From positions 1 through 43,215 of the IMG/VR virus record IMGVR_UViG_3300046011_002503: a DNA stretch of 43,215 nt; one strand, written 5' to 3'. Below are positions 6,411-13,743 of this stretch, in pieces. A model generated the notes under the pieces. The model was not told where the DNA came from. It did no database searches and was given only the letters and a program-made list of their open reading frames with translations. The translations under genes were made by a program, and so were the position numbers. How positions within the stretch are numbered: position 1 is the first letter of the stretch; every line of letters begins with the position of its first letter. Source of the stretch: a virus.

Positions 6411-6791
6411 TTAGAAACCCCGAGCCACCTGAAGCAAGTCTGTAACTTTTATTAGATAACCTTTTGAGTAGTTAGGCGGAATCGAACACTCAATTGGATG
6501 ACCGTACTTTTCAACGGTGTGCTTTAACTGCTCGGTAGGCACAATGAGCGCCATCGCCTCCAGCACGAAAGCCCAATGCGTCGCCTTGGTTGCCTGTAAT
6601 CCTGATGGATACCATTCGGAATTGTTGTCGCTCCAGCACCAAGTTTCGATGTAAAGGTTTCCAGTATTTCTCCAGCGCTTATCTCGCTTGACCTCAACAG
6701 TCTCGATGTTAAGTAAAGATTTAATGTAGGACTCACCCGCTTGTCCGTATCGTAAATCTAAATCAAAGTCAGAGCGCTTTACATCGTCCAT
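6411..6791 (-). CDS. PD-(D/E)XK-like nuclease, 126 aa
   Basis: After an N-terminal G-x-x-x-E (GQAGESY, about 16-22), the protein has VEVKRD (32-37) and then TGNLYIE (43-49), the core of a PD-(D/E)XK fold: E...xEVK-D...GNxxIE. WYPSGLQATKATHWAFVL resembles the W-x-SGI-x-TxAD-x-W block of small phage Holliday-junction-type or VSR-like nucleases. The start overlaps the end of the terminase gene by 13 bases. A role in DNA processing near packaging or recombination is likely; the exact substrate is not known. Confidence 0.65.
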   Translation of the reverse strand: MDDVKRSDFDLDLRYGQAGESYIKSLLNIETVEVKRDKRWRNTGNLYIETWCWSDNNSEWYPSGLQATKATHWAFVLEAMALIVPTEQLKHTVEKYGHPIECSIPPNYSKGYLIKVTDLLQVARGF

Positions 6792-8377
6792 GGATTTGTT
6801 TGTCCAATCGAAATAGGTGCAACGGTAGGGATAATGTTCTTGTTTTCATATACTGCGAGAAGTATCGCTTCGGCTCGGTCAGGGCTGTGAACGCCACGCC
6901 GTTTCATGTCAGCCTTGGCTTCAATCTGTATGCGACCTGACGAATCAGATTTATAGGTAGGTCCTGCTAACTGCGCCAAAACTTGTCTATCGACATCAAG
7001 GCGTAATTCCTGCCTGTCATCTCGAGGCTGCAAAAGGGTACGAGCGTTCCACCACATTTCTGCTCTTTGATTCTTGAACTTAGTTTGGTCTTTCGGCTTC
7101 TCAGCAACATTGACCCCAATAACCACCGCTCGCAATCCACGCTCTTTTACCCATCTATCTAAAAGGGAGACGACACCCCAGCCAACTCCAATCGTGTCAA
7201 TCTTGACGCGGACTAAATCCGATAAGCCTCTGTCTTTGTGAATGGCAACTGCCTTCTCAATCTCAGCAATGACCACACCAGCGACATCAACAGCGTTTGC
7301 ATTGACCTTGCCTGAACTGCGATGAATAATCGATGCGACATAACCATCCGCCTTTGCGATAACAAATTCATCTCCACCATCGGATGCAATATCCACACCC
7401 AATCGGATAACTGCGCTTTCCAGCATCTCTTCGTTTTGTGTTGCCAACTCAGCCCAATGGTAGGGAATGACCTTGCCTGTTCCCGTTTGTGGGAATCGTG
7501 CATGAACACGGGCTTCAACGAATGGAGAATCTTCTCCGAATTCGCTGATTACATCATCAACCCAAGTTTGGTCTACTAAGTGCGTTGCCACATCATGAGC
7601 CTCGACATGCGGTGGACATGACCGACATTGACCAGTCGCCTCACCCGTAAAGTTTGGTGTATCAAAAGCGCTAATCGGCAAAATGTTATAGAGCGGACTC
7701 GCACAGATTCTTTCAAACCATGACTGTTCTTGGTCTGTAGGCGGGTTTCCCAATACGAGAAGGCGTGTGTGTCCACCTGTCATGAGCGCTTCAAGTGCGC
7801 CACCAATCTTGTCTGAGATACCTCCAGCCTCATCAACCACAATCAATAAATGCGGTGCGTGGATACCCTGAACTGCTGCCTCATTATTATCGGCAGGACG
7901 GAAACCGTAGGCAACTACCGTGCCATCCATTTTCCATTCGGTAGTTAAAATCTCTCCAGGCAATTCATGGGATGTGTGAACTTTACGAATCTGCGCCCAC
8001 ATGATGTTTCTAACCTGTTTGAAAGTCGATGCCGTAGTAATCGCAATCGCTGTTCCAGGAGGATGAACTGAAATCCACCATGCAACGGCTCTTGCTGCTA
8101 AGTGAGATTTTCCAGGTGCGTGACATGCTGGCACTACTGTTCTTTTGTTATCGCGAATGGACTCAAGAATCTCGCGCTGCTTTGACCACAGACCTTCGCC
8201 TAATCCATCTTGAATGAATCCAACTGGGTCGTTCTCCCAGCGCCCCCACGGGTTATCAATCTCAGCATCAAGGATGACCGATAGCGCGTACTTCTCATCA
8301 TCTGTGAGTGAGAGATAAATCTTTGTTCGCTCTTCAGGTGTGGCATTGAGAACGAGGTCTACCAGCCGTTCACCCAT
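6779..8377 (-). CDS. terL: Terminase large subunit
   Basis: The 532-residue product has an N-terminal packaging ATPase: a variant Walker A CHAPGKS at 85-91, Walker B LLIVVDEA at 177-184, and a coupling motif LVLGN at about 207-211. The C-terminal RNase H-like nuclease starts at GVDIASDGGDE (D329) and ends with DRAEAILLAV. A CxxC (251-254) sits between the domains. It forms the motor that cuts and translocates DNA into proheads. It starts two bases after the small subunit stop with AAGAGG as ribosome binding site, so the two are co-translated. Confidence 0.95.
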   Translation of the reverse strand: MGERLVDLVLNATPEERTKIYLSLTDDEKYALSVILDAEIDNPWGRWENDPVGFIQDGLGEGLWSKQREILESIRDNKRTVVPACHAPGKSHLAARAVAWWISVHPPGTAIAITTASTFKQVRNIMWAQIRKVHTSHELPGEILTTEWKMDGTVVAYGFRPADNNEAAVQGIHAPHLLIVVDEAGGISDKIGGALEALMTGGHTRLLVLGNPPTDQEQSWFERICASPLYNILPISAFDTPNFTGEATGQCRSCPPHVEAHDVATHLVDQTWVDDVISEFGEDSPFVEARVHARFPQTGTGKVIPYHWAELATQNEEMLESAVIRLGVDIASDGGDEFVIAKADGYVASIIHRSSGKVNANAVDVAGVVIAEIEKAVAIHKDRGLSDLVRVKIDTIGVGWGVVSLLDRWVKERGLRAVVIGVNVAEKPKDQTKFKNQRAEMWWNARTLLQPRDDRQELRLDVDRQVLAQLAGPTYKSDSSGRIQIEAKADMKRRGVHSPDRAEAILLAVYENKNIIPTVAPISIGQTNPWTM

Positions 8378-8379
8378 TT

Positions 8380-8892
8380 TTACCTCTTACGAATCGCTAG
8401 AACTTTTGCAATCTTATCTTCTAAGTCGCCCATTTCAACTTGGATTTTAATTGGGTCGCCGTTGTTTCCACCAATTTCAAACTTCTCTGTCTTTCCGAAC
8501 TCCTCGGGAACTTGACGCTCCAACCACCACGCCGCCGCTCTCCAATCACCATCGTTACCGCTCTTGGCAATAACTGCAACTTTTTTAGCAATTGCCTCTG
8601 CTCTTGCTTGCTCAACTCGCTGTAAAAATTGCAGAAATACAACTTCGGTTGCATTAGATTTTGCGGTCATTGATAAAGATAAGCGCTCGCGTTCTGCTAA
8701 TCCGCGACTCATCCAGTTATAGAAAGTCTTTTCGGCTATCCCTGAAGCGGTAACTGCCTTTCGAACAGGTGTACCAATTCGGATGTAGTCAAGCAAAGTT
8801 TGTTCCTTTGAGACATCGAGAAGGGCTGTCTTTCGTCCCGCGTTGCTCTTTGGCTTTGCTGTTGGTTTCTTCTTTTCAACTGCCATCGCCAT
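8380..8892 (-). CDS. terS: Terminase small subunit (HTH)
   Basis: I choose the ATG at 8892, which overlaps the stop of the small upstream gene as TAATG; a TTG at 8916 is possible but unnecessary. The 170-residue product has a basic N-terminus (KKKPTAKPKSNAGRKT), a helix-turn-helix (VRKAVTASGIAEKTFYNWM), a helical oligomerisation part and a C-terminal tail (DWRAAAWWLERQVPEEFG) typical of phage small terminase subunits. It would recognise the packaging site and regulate the large subunit directly downstream. Confidence 0.85.
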   Translation of the reverse strand: MAMAVEKKKPTAKPKSNAGRKTALLDVSKEQTLLDYIRIGTPVRKAVTASGIAEKTFYNWMSRGLAERERLSLSMTAKSNATEVVFLQFLQRVEQARAEAIAKKVAVIAKSGNDGDWRAAAWWLERQVPEEFGKTEKFEIGGNNGDPIKIQVEMGDLEDKIAKVLAIRKR

Positions 8893-9020
8893 TAAAATTC
8901 CATCCCGATGTACCAAAAGCCGAATTCAAAATAACAGTTATATTTCGAGATAGTGAAACCAATTGCAAGTCCGCCTGTGCGTCCATACATAAGCCAATGC
9001 TTACCTAGTTTTTTCTCCAT
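8892..9020 (-). CDS. Small conserved phage protein, 42 aa
   Basis: An ATG at 9020, four bases after the ParB-like gene, opens a 42-residue frame that ends in a TAATG junction with the small terminase gene. The peptide MEKKLGKHWLMYGRTGGLAI... and its C-terminal FGFWYIGMEF block are familiar from several phages near terminase genes. It is aromatic and partly hydrophobic but lacks a clear membrane span. Function unknown. Confidence 0.75.
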   Translation of the reverse strand: MEKKLGKHWLMYGRTGGLAIGFTISKYNCYFEFGFWYIGMEF

Positions 9021-9024
9021 GGGT

Positions 9025-10209
9025 TTATTCTACCTCCATTGAACATGCTTCAAGTGGCAAACCTAATAACTGCGCGATGTCTTTCCAGTTATAGATGGCG
9101 TTAGCCCATTCATTCAAATCTTCAGTATGAACTCGCATCGAGTGTTCACCGACTCGGATTGTAGAACGACCCACAGGAATATGCCCTGGCTTGGATTTTC
9201 CCCCCGCGAGAATCTCAGCCACTTCTTCAGGACTAAACCCTGTTCCCGTTAGATTTGTTGTCGTGAGAAGTTTGTTCAACTCCTGTGGGTCGTAGGTTGC
9301 AAGGTCGCTGGTTCGATTATCAACGATGAGGATTTTGATTTCCTCAATGTCATCAACATCAATCCAATGAACCGCAATCTTTTCCCATCCTAATTGAACT
9401 GCTGCCTGATATGTGTGATTTCCTGAAAGTATGTGTCGTGTCCGCTTATTGACCACGATAGGTCGATACTGCCCCATCTTGTTAAGGGACTCAATAATCG
9501 AGCCTATGTCGCCCTCACGCGGGTTCATAGGGTGAACCTTTATCTCATTGATGCCAACTGTCTCGACATCCTCAATCTTTGTATCGCTCTTCTCCCCGTT
9601 TGGCTCGGGTTCAACTGGCTTACGCTCGGGAAAGCCCAATCGGGTTTTAATCTCTTTGATGGCTTTTTGTTTTGTCGGTGCCTCGGTGTATAACTGCTCT
9701 TTCCAAGCCTTGTACGCCTCGCTATCGACCAAAAACTTCCATGCCCCTATCTTTACTTCAGGCTCGCTAGGTAAAGGCTTAAAGGCAATCGAACTCTTCT
9801 CTTCACCGCTGGTCAATCGGTCAAGGGTTTCAACCTCAGAAGCGCTAAATCCCGTTCCCTCCAACTCAGGCAAGGCTTGCAGCAAACTCTTCAAAAGAGG
9901 CTCGTTATATCCTGCAAGGTCGGTTAAGCGGTTATCGGCTAGAACTATCTTTCGGGCTGCTACTTCATCAACTTCGATATAAGTAACTTTAATTTTCTTC
10001 CAGCCGAGTTTCTTCGCCGCTTTGTAGGTGTGATTACCAGCAAGGATAAAATTCGTACCGTACTGGACGACGATAGGGCGGTATTGTCCGTGCGCTTTAA
10101 GTGATTGTGCAATTGCGTCGATGTCTCCACGACGCGGATTTGTTGGGTATCCCTCGAGCGACGAAATAGCAACTGAATCAACCTGCCCTACCTTGATGTT
10201 GGCTTTCAT
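9025..10209 (-). CDS. Protein with two tandem ParB-like nuclease/NTPase domains, 394 aa
   Basis: Two copies of the ParB N-terminal domain are present. Copy 1 (about 12-125) carries NPRRGDIDAI, GQYRPIVV and ILAGNHTYKAAKKLGW. Copy 2 (about 222-340) carries NPREGDIGSI, GQYRPIVV and ILSGNHTYQAAVQLGW. Each is followed by DNR and a leucine-rich helix with GTGFS. A charged linker (about 190-215) joins them. The GNHTY box replaces the classical GEHR of chromosomal ParB, as is usual for phage and Noc-like variants. Such proteins are thought to bind CTP/ATP or cut DNA; next to terminase it may mark DNA for packaging or regulate replication. Internal duplication in one chain is unusual. Confidence 0.85.
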   Translation of the reverse strand: MKANIKVGQVDSVAISSLEGYPTNPRRGDIDAIAQSLKAHGQYRPIVVQYGTNFILAGNHTYKAAKKLGWKKIKVTYIEVDEVAARKIVLADNRLTDLAGYNEPLLKSLLQALPELEGTGFSASEVETLDRLTSGEEKSSIAFKPLPSEPEVKIGAWKFLVDSEAYKAWKEQLYTEAPTKQKAIKEIKTRLGFPERKPVEPEPNGEKSDTKIEDVETVGINEIKVHPMNPREGDIGSIIESLNKMGQYRPIVVNKRTRHILSGNHTYQAAVQLGWEKIAVHWIDVDDIEEIKILIVDNRTSDLATYDPQELNKLLTTTNLTGTGFSPEEVAEILAGGKSKPGHIPVGRSTIRVGEHSMRVHTEDLNEWANAIYNWKDIAQLLGLPLEACSMEVE

Positions 10210-10508
10210 TACAAAGTTGGTTTCGCTGGGCGTCCTCGTCTGCGTACGAGATTACCTTGAGAATCGAACTCAGGTTCTCTTGAGATGTCATTGCGGATGA
10301 TTTTGTAAATCAATTGCTCTGATACTCCCATTGCTTCAGCAATCTCACGATAGGTAATGCGCTGTTTGCGAAGTCGAAGAATCAACTGCTTGCGTCGCTT
10401 ACCTAAATCTTGAATCTGTGATTGATGAGTGCGAATAGCATCAGTCAAAATCTTTACCTCGTCAAGACCTTTACCGTCTAACTCCGTTGCTTCCATTACT
10501 GTTGTCAT
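10209..10508 (-). CDS. Small HTH DNA-binding protein, 99 aa
   Basis: The N-terminal half is helical and basic (QDLGKRRKQLILRLRKQR). It is followed by a sigma-region-4-like helix-turn-helix (ITYREIAEAMGVSEQLIYKII, about 51-71) and a basic tail ending GRPAKP (AT-hook-like). It is a candidate transcription regulator of the phage. A perfect LexA-type box ends 16 bases upstream of its ATG. It overlaps the upstream gene by 4 bases and couples to the ParB-like gene by TAATG. Confidence 0.8.
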   Translation of the reverse strand: MTTVMEATELDGKGLDEVKILTDAIRTHQSQIQDLGKRRKQLILRLRKQRITYREIAEAMGVSEQLIYKIIRNDISREPEFDSQGNLVRRRGRPAKPTL

Positions 10509-10711
10509 TCTGCTACTCCCTCTTCGAACAGGCGTTCGACTGCTTCATCGAATTTAACTTTTTTCTCAATGTGGTTTGCTGTTGCTAAAAACTCTAACTG
10601 TGTTTTGGCTCTTGCTTTATCAAGGGCTATAAACATTGCTAGATAAAACGGGGCAACGATTAAACCTGCGAAAGCAAGTGCAACTGCTGTCCAAAAGAAT
10701 TCTTGGTTCAT
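10505..10711 (-). CDS. Small membrane protein, 68 aa
   Basis: The N-terminal 30 residues are hydrophobic (FFWTAVALAFAGLIVAPFYL and onward) and form one transmembrane helix. The rest is charged, helical and cytoplasmic, ending VERLFEEGVAE. No family is recognised. Both ends overlap neighbours by 4 bases. Its 3' end contains the SOS-box palindrome at 10524-10539. Confidence 0.75.
   Translation of the reverse strand: MNQEFFWTAVALAFAGLIVAPFYLAMFIALDKARAKTQLEFLATANHIEKKVKFDEAVERLFEEGVAE
10524..10539 (-). promoter_or_regulatory. LexA-type SOS box (perfect 16-bp palindrome)
   Basis: TCGAACAGGCGTTCGA matches the actinobacterial SOS box TCGAAC-N4-GTTCGA with complete symmetry. It lies inside the last codons of the upstream gene and just before the HTH regulator start at 10508. 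If used, it would tie the regulator, ParB-like and terminase genes to host DNA damage. No clear -35/-10 pair is visible, so function is less sure than for the box at 3704. Confidence 0.55.
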
Positions 10712-11118
10712 CTAAACTTCCTCTCTTTTTCTACCCCGCGTATGTAAAGCACTAATGAATTTTTGTCGTTGCGTGGCGGTAAGAAAATTAACGATTTCAT
10801 ATATTGCGAAGAGTCATCGGGTAAAACTCCTGCATCAACAATTCCGTCAATCGCCGCCTTTACAGATGGATTACATGCCCCTACATCTTGAAGGCGACCC
10901 CCTTTTTGATGCGGTTCAACTGTGACACTAATCCATGCCATAGGAGGTATCCTCTCACTTTTAGCCAAAAGTTGAAAACCGAGTCTCCACTCTTTCGTAA
11001 GGGTTGCTCTTTCCCAGCGGTTCCCAGCGCGTTCGGCGTTGGTCGTCCAAGGACGCTGTTCGAACTCAAGTCGGTAAATGACCTGTTCGGCTTCTTCGGC
11101 ATGACATAAGCAATACAT
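10708..11118 (-). CDS. RusA-like Holliday junction resolvase
   Basis: The core QDVGACNPSVKAAIDGIVDAGVLPDD (about 77-102) is the RusA signature: an acidic residue in DxxxxxPxxKAxxDGLxDAGVxPDD supplying the Asp ligands. The N-terminal EFEQRPWTTNAERAGNRW is also typical of actinophage RusA-like proteins. It would resolve branched recombination intermediates made by the ERF/Gam pair before packaging. The start codon at 11118 has a weak ribosome binding site; the gene begins four bases after the HNH gene. Confidence 0.85.
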   Translation of the reverse strand: MYCLCHAEEAEQVIYRLEFEQRPWTTNAERAGNRWERATLTKEWRLGFQLLAKSERIPPMAWISVTVEPHQKGGRLQDVGACNPSVKAAIDGIVDAGVLPDDSSQYMKSLIFLPPRNDKNSLVLYIRGVEKERKFR

Positions 11119-11121
11119 GGG

Positions 11122-11508
11122 TTAAGCATCAGAGCCTTCTTCCCGAATGTCAAATTGCTCCTTTTGTCCTAAATTGTCTATTTTCCACCATTTGCCTGAA
11201 TTGTCACGAAATGGTATGTCTTGGGCGGATTCGACTTTCATAATCAGATAACCCAACTCACGGGCTTTGTCACGATTAGATTCGACCCAGCCGTGACAGC
11301 CAGTAGTTCCCGAGCCACATAATGCAATTAGGTTTGCGGGCTGGTGGAGCAACTCATTCTTTGAGCCTCCCATCATTCGAGGTCGTCTATGGTGAACTGA
11401 TACGCCCCACAGAAAGTCCTCGCCACACTTTTCGCATTTGTATCCGTTGCGACCTAGGACTGTGAATCGGGTTTCGTCACTAACTTTGAGAGGTCTAGGT
11501 TTAGCCAT
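11122..11508 (-). CDS. HNH endonuclease
   Basis: CEKCG (CxxC) is followed by VSVHHRRPRMMGG, then NLIALCG and GCHGWVESNR. This gives the beta-beta-alpha metal HNH core (HH...N...H) with a structural zinc site from four cysteines. I start at ATG 11508 (MAKPRPLKVSDET); a TTG at 11541 adds eleven residues. Phage HNH enzymes often work with terminase, but this one sits in the replication/recombination block. It couples to the RusA-like gene three bases later. Confidence 0.85.
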   Translation of the reverse strand: MAKPRPLKVSDETRFTVLGRNGYKCEKCGEDFLWGVSVHHRRPRMMGGSKNELLHQPANLIALCGSGTTGCHGWVESNRDKARELGYLIMKVESAQDIPFRDNSGKWWKIDNLGQKEQFDIREEGSDA

Positions 11509-11633
11509 TGAAGTCTCGAGTCCGCGATGGCGTCCAAGCAAGCAGGGCAGACCTTTGCGCTCGTCTGCGTCGCCACATGTACAACCAACCTACAAATCGC
11601 AATATCCTCATAGGTCAGATGCCAACTGCCCAT
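11454..11633 (-). CDS. Possible overlapping small CxxC protein, 59 aa
   Basis: A frame running MGSWHLTYEDIAICRL... with VCPACLDAIADS fills the gap between the upstream replication gene and the HNH gene. It overlaps them by 26 and 55 bases. The CPAC knuckle and helical pattern look like other actinophage small proteins. The ribosome binding site is poor and a longer start at 11654 is possible. Called with modest confidence because otherwise about 100 bases of this tight operon would be empty. Confidence 0.4.
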   Translation of the reverse strand: MGSWHLTYEDIAICRLVVHVATQTSAKVCPACLDAIADSRLQWLNLDLSKLVTKPDSQS

Positions 11634-12000
11634 TATCAGTTTCCAATGAAGCATCTTTCCCCTTTTGAAAATTCTTTCGTATCTCTTCTAAATACTTTTG
11701 CGCTTGGTCATACGACAAAGCATTTTGTTTTGCCTCTTCGAACTCACGGCTAATCGCCTCACTTCTAAGGCGCTCTTTTTCCGAGCCAACACGAACTCTC
11801 CAATGCCGATTCAGATGGCTGGGGTTAATCGCTTGGTCAGAGTTAGCGTAATGGAAAGAAACGATTTTCTTCGCTTCGGCTAAAGTCATGTCAGAGTCAA
11901 GTGATTCTGCCCATGCACGAACCTTCAATTCATCAACCTGAACTCGAAGGTCATAGATGCCCACAAAGCCGAGCAGGAGTGCGATGTCAGAAAGATTCAT
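11608..12000 (-). CDS. Replication-associated protein (helicase-loader-like), 130 aa
   Basis: The start at ATG 12000 (MNLSDIALLLG) overlaps the initiator gene by 14 bases; an in-frame start at 12048 would overlap more. VQVDELKVRAWAESLDSDMTLAEAKKIVSFHYANSD... followed by INPSHLNRHWR is a pattern I recall from small actinophage proteins directly downstream of replication initiators, with a role comparable to helicase loaders or primosome proteins. The C-terminal half is a charged coiled-coil-like helix. Assignment rests on context plus remembered similarity. Confidence 0.6.
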   Translation of the reverse strand: MNLSDIALLLGFVGIYDLRVQVDELKVRAWAESLDSDMTLAEAKKIVSFHYANSDQAINPSHLNRHWRVRVGSEKERLRSEAISREFEEAKQNALSYDQAQKYLEEIRKNFQKGKDASLETDNGQLASDL

Positions 12001-12703
12001 TCCGTAATTTTTCTGATAACTCGATTGCCTTGATTGCTCCAGTTTCATGTTTGGTCTTAACTCCTACTCCCCTAAGAACTAAATCCATTTGACGCATCGT
12101 GGGAACTGTCCCAATGTAATCAAGTGCCAACTCAATCTGTTGCTCGCTATAGCCTCGGGCTTCGGCTGCCTTGGTTATCTGAAGGAGCGAGTGCCATGCT
12201 CCCTTGCCTAATGGTTTAACTCTTTGCTTTTCCCACCATCGTCTAGCAACTACTTCAGCGAGCGCGATAACTGCGATAGCAGTTTCGTCGCTCTTTGTTG
12301 TAGATAGGACGGGTGTATAGGACGGATGCTGCGGAGTGGAGTTGGGGAGTGAAGCCTCCAAAGTTGGGGAGTGAGGGGTATCTGAGTTGGGGAGTTCGTC
12401 ATCTTCGATGGGTAAAGCCTCCCCAACAGAGTTGGGTAGTTTTTTCCATAAAAGTTGATAAGTCGTAGCCTTACCTCGAGAGTTTCCCTTGCTGATTATC
12501 TTGATGTGTCCCTCTTCAACCATTTGATTGATGACCTTTCGGACATACTCGATAGAACAGCGACCCTTTGCAGCCAACATTTTCTGAGATGCAAAAAAGC
12601 GCCCGTCATCGTGAGAGATGTCGGCAAGGGCAAGATGGATTAAAAGTCGAGTCCCGTCATAAGGTGAATCGGACCAAACCTTTGTTATCCATCTAATGCT
12701 CAC
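11987..12703 (-). CDS. Winged-helix replication initiator-like protein, 238 aa
   Basis: Residues about 5-70 form a winged-helix/HTH domain (ALADISHDDGRFFASQKMLAAKGRCSIEYVRKVINQMVEEGHI...). A proline-rich low-complexity linker (about 84-130) contains LPNS three times. The C-terminal domain (about 140-238) includes RRWWEKQRVKPLGKGAWHSLLQ. This plan (DNA-binding wHTH, linker, helicase-loading domain) is that of phage replication initiators such as lambda O and DnaD-like proteins. The linker DNA carries phased iterons, as in lambda O. The start is a GTG overlapping the previous stop (GTGA) behind GGAGG. An alternative is a plain HTH regulator. Confidence 0.65.
   Translation of the reverse strand: MSIRWITKVWSDSPYDGTRLLIHLALADISHDDGRFFASQKMLAAKGRCSIEYVRKVINQMVEEGHIKIISKGNSRGKATTYQLLWKKLPNSVGEALPIEDDELPNSDTPHSPTLEASLPNSTPQHPSYTPVLSTTKSDETAIAVIALAEVVARRWWEKQRVKPLGKGAWHSLLQITKAAEARGYSEQQIELALDYIGTVPTMRQMDLVLRGVGVKTKHETGAIKAIELSEKLRNESF
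12341..12440 (-). repeat. Phased iterons, candidate replication origin inside the initiator gene
   Basis: GTTGGGGAGT occurs at 12341-12350, 12363-12372 and 12386-12395, with variant GTTGGGTAGT at 12431-12440. A degenerate copy is near 12407, and an inverted copy CTCCCCAAC lies at 12419-12427. The direct copies keep a pitch of about 22.5 bases, two helical turns. Copy 2 is read in a different codon phase from copies 1 and 3, so the repeat is kept at DNA level, not as a peptide repeat. The last two copies form a 6-bp hairpin (CCCAAC-AGA-GTTGGG). Confidence 0.65.
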
Positions 12704-13059
12704 AAATTACCTCCGCAATGAGGGCAACATTTATTGCGCCCTTGTTTTTCGACGACTCGATTTTGTACCCAACTCAATCCCACATAGACCTTACAGCCAT
12801 TACGAGATTCTTTGAGTCTTGCGATTCGACCCGTCTTATGGAGAACGGAGAGTACACCCGAAGCGGTGCCATGGTGAAGTCCAGTTATGGAACTAAACTC
12901 TTTCCATGTCAAACCGCGTTCGTAGTTTTCATTGAGTAAATCAATTGCTTGAGCCTGACGCATGGCAGTCTTTCCTGACCTGTCCGCCTCTACTGCTCTA
13001 GCCTTTGAAGTATCCGTCCCGCTGTGTCCTGAAGTTTGGTCGTAAGGCAACTCAGGCAT
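12700..13059 (-). CDS. HTH protein with C-terminal zinc ribbon, 119 aa
   Basis: I start at ATG 13059, overlapping the ERF stop by 8 bases. The middle has a winged-HTH (WKEFSSITGLHHGTASGVLSVLHKTGRIARLK, about 61-92) and the C-terminus has CCPHCGG, half of a zinc knuckle. It resembles small phage MarR/DprA-WH-type regulators or accessory replication proteins. It sits between the ERF and initiator genes and overlaps the latter by GTGA. Confidence 0.7.
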   Translation of the reverse strand: MPELPYDQTSGHSGTDTSKARAVEADRSGKTAMRQAQAIDLLNENYERGLTWKEFSSITGLHHGTASGVLSVLHKTGRIARLKESRNGCKVYVGLSWVQNRVVEKQGRNKCCPHCGGNL

Positions 13060-13732
13060 TAACAGTAACGATTGGCTCCTCTGTTGTTGTCTCATTGGTG
13101 TCCTCTTCCAATTTAGGTACGATTAAGTTTGCCTGTTGCTCCTTGAACTTAACACGGAATTGTTCAAGCAACTCAGGGTTGTATGAGTCTTTGTTTGTCG
13201 TGATGTATTGACCGATTTCAGCAAGTGCATCAATGGCTGTTGCTTGGACAATCTTTGTCAAGATTGCACTTGGCGCTAGTACATCTTTTGCACTTGAGCG
13301 CTCATAACTCGATGAGTCAGGGTCAGGTTCATCTGTCGGTAGAGATAGCGCTTGCAGTAATGCAGTTCGAAATGCCACAGACATTGCCTTTGCTGTTGCC
13401 TTATCGCCTGAGTCCATTGCCTCACCGACTACCGTGGCTTTGATTGCATCTGCATTAGCGCCGATAAATGTGTAAGTAACTTTTACTTTCACATGTCCCA
13501 TTGCTGTGCGGTTGCGTCCAATCTCAACTGTTGCATATTCGTAATCCTCAACTGATGGGACAACGATTACGCCGTACTTTTGAAGTGCTGGAGATACTGC
13601 ATTGACGACTGAATCAATCCCACGGAAATTAAATCCCTGTGAAGTATTCTTGTCCTTCTTTGCGATGGCTCCAACTTCCTTCATGATTGCGCTCATTGCT
13701 TGAGCGATTGGAAGTGCTGTTGTATCTGTCAT
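13052..13732 (-). CDS. erf: ERF-family single-strand annealing protein
   Basis: The 226-residue product has the ERF signatures KDKNTSQGFNFRGIDSVVN (about 31-49), VSPALQKYGVIVVPSV, and GEAMDSGDKATAKAMSVAFRTALLQ, ending in a variable acidic tail. ERF proteins anneal single-stranded DNA and circularise or recombine phage genomes. The ATG at 13732 has GAGAGGAA upstream and is preferred to the in-frame TTG at 13747. The Gam-like gene lies immediately upstream and a RusA-like resolvase lies downstream, giving a complete recombination module apart from an obvious exonuclease. Confidence 0.92.
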   Translation of the reverse strand: MTDTTALPIAQAMSAIMKEVGAIAKKDKNTSQGFNFRGIDSVVNAVSPALQKYGVIVVPSVEDYEYATVEIGRNRTAMGHVKVKVTYTFIGANADAIKATVVGEAMDSGDKATAKAMSVAFRTALLQALSLPTDEPDPDSSSYERSSAKDVLAPSAILTKIVQATAIDALAEIGQYITTNKDSYNPELLEQFRVKFKEQQANLIVPKLEEDTNETTTEEPIVTVNA

Positions 13733-13743
13733 GAGTTCCTCTC

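Noticed and set aside
9548-9982. 144-codon + strand frame opposite the ParB-like gene
   Set aside because: It lies wholly within a well-supported gene, has no recognisable domain and is not conserved-looking.
10266-10277. GAAC-TCAG-GTTC inverted repeat, a possible third SOS box, and a nearby T-arm-like string
   Set aside because: It is inside the HTH coding region, away from starts, and diverges from the LexA consensus; no tRNA cloverleaf can be built around it.
11816-11828. Operator-like string GATTAACCCCAG (minus strand)
   Set aside because: It lacks the GTT arm and lies in coding sequence with no promoter elements.
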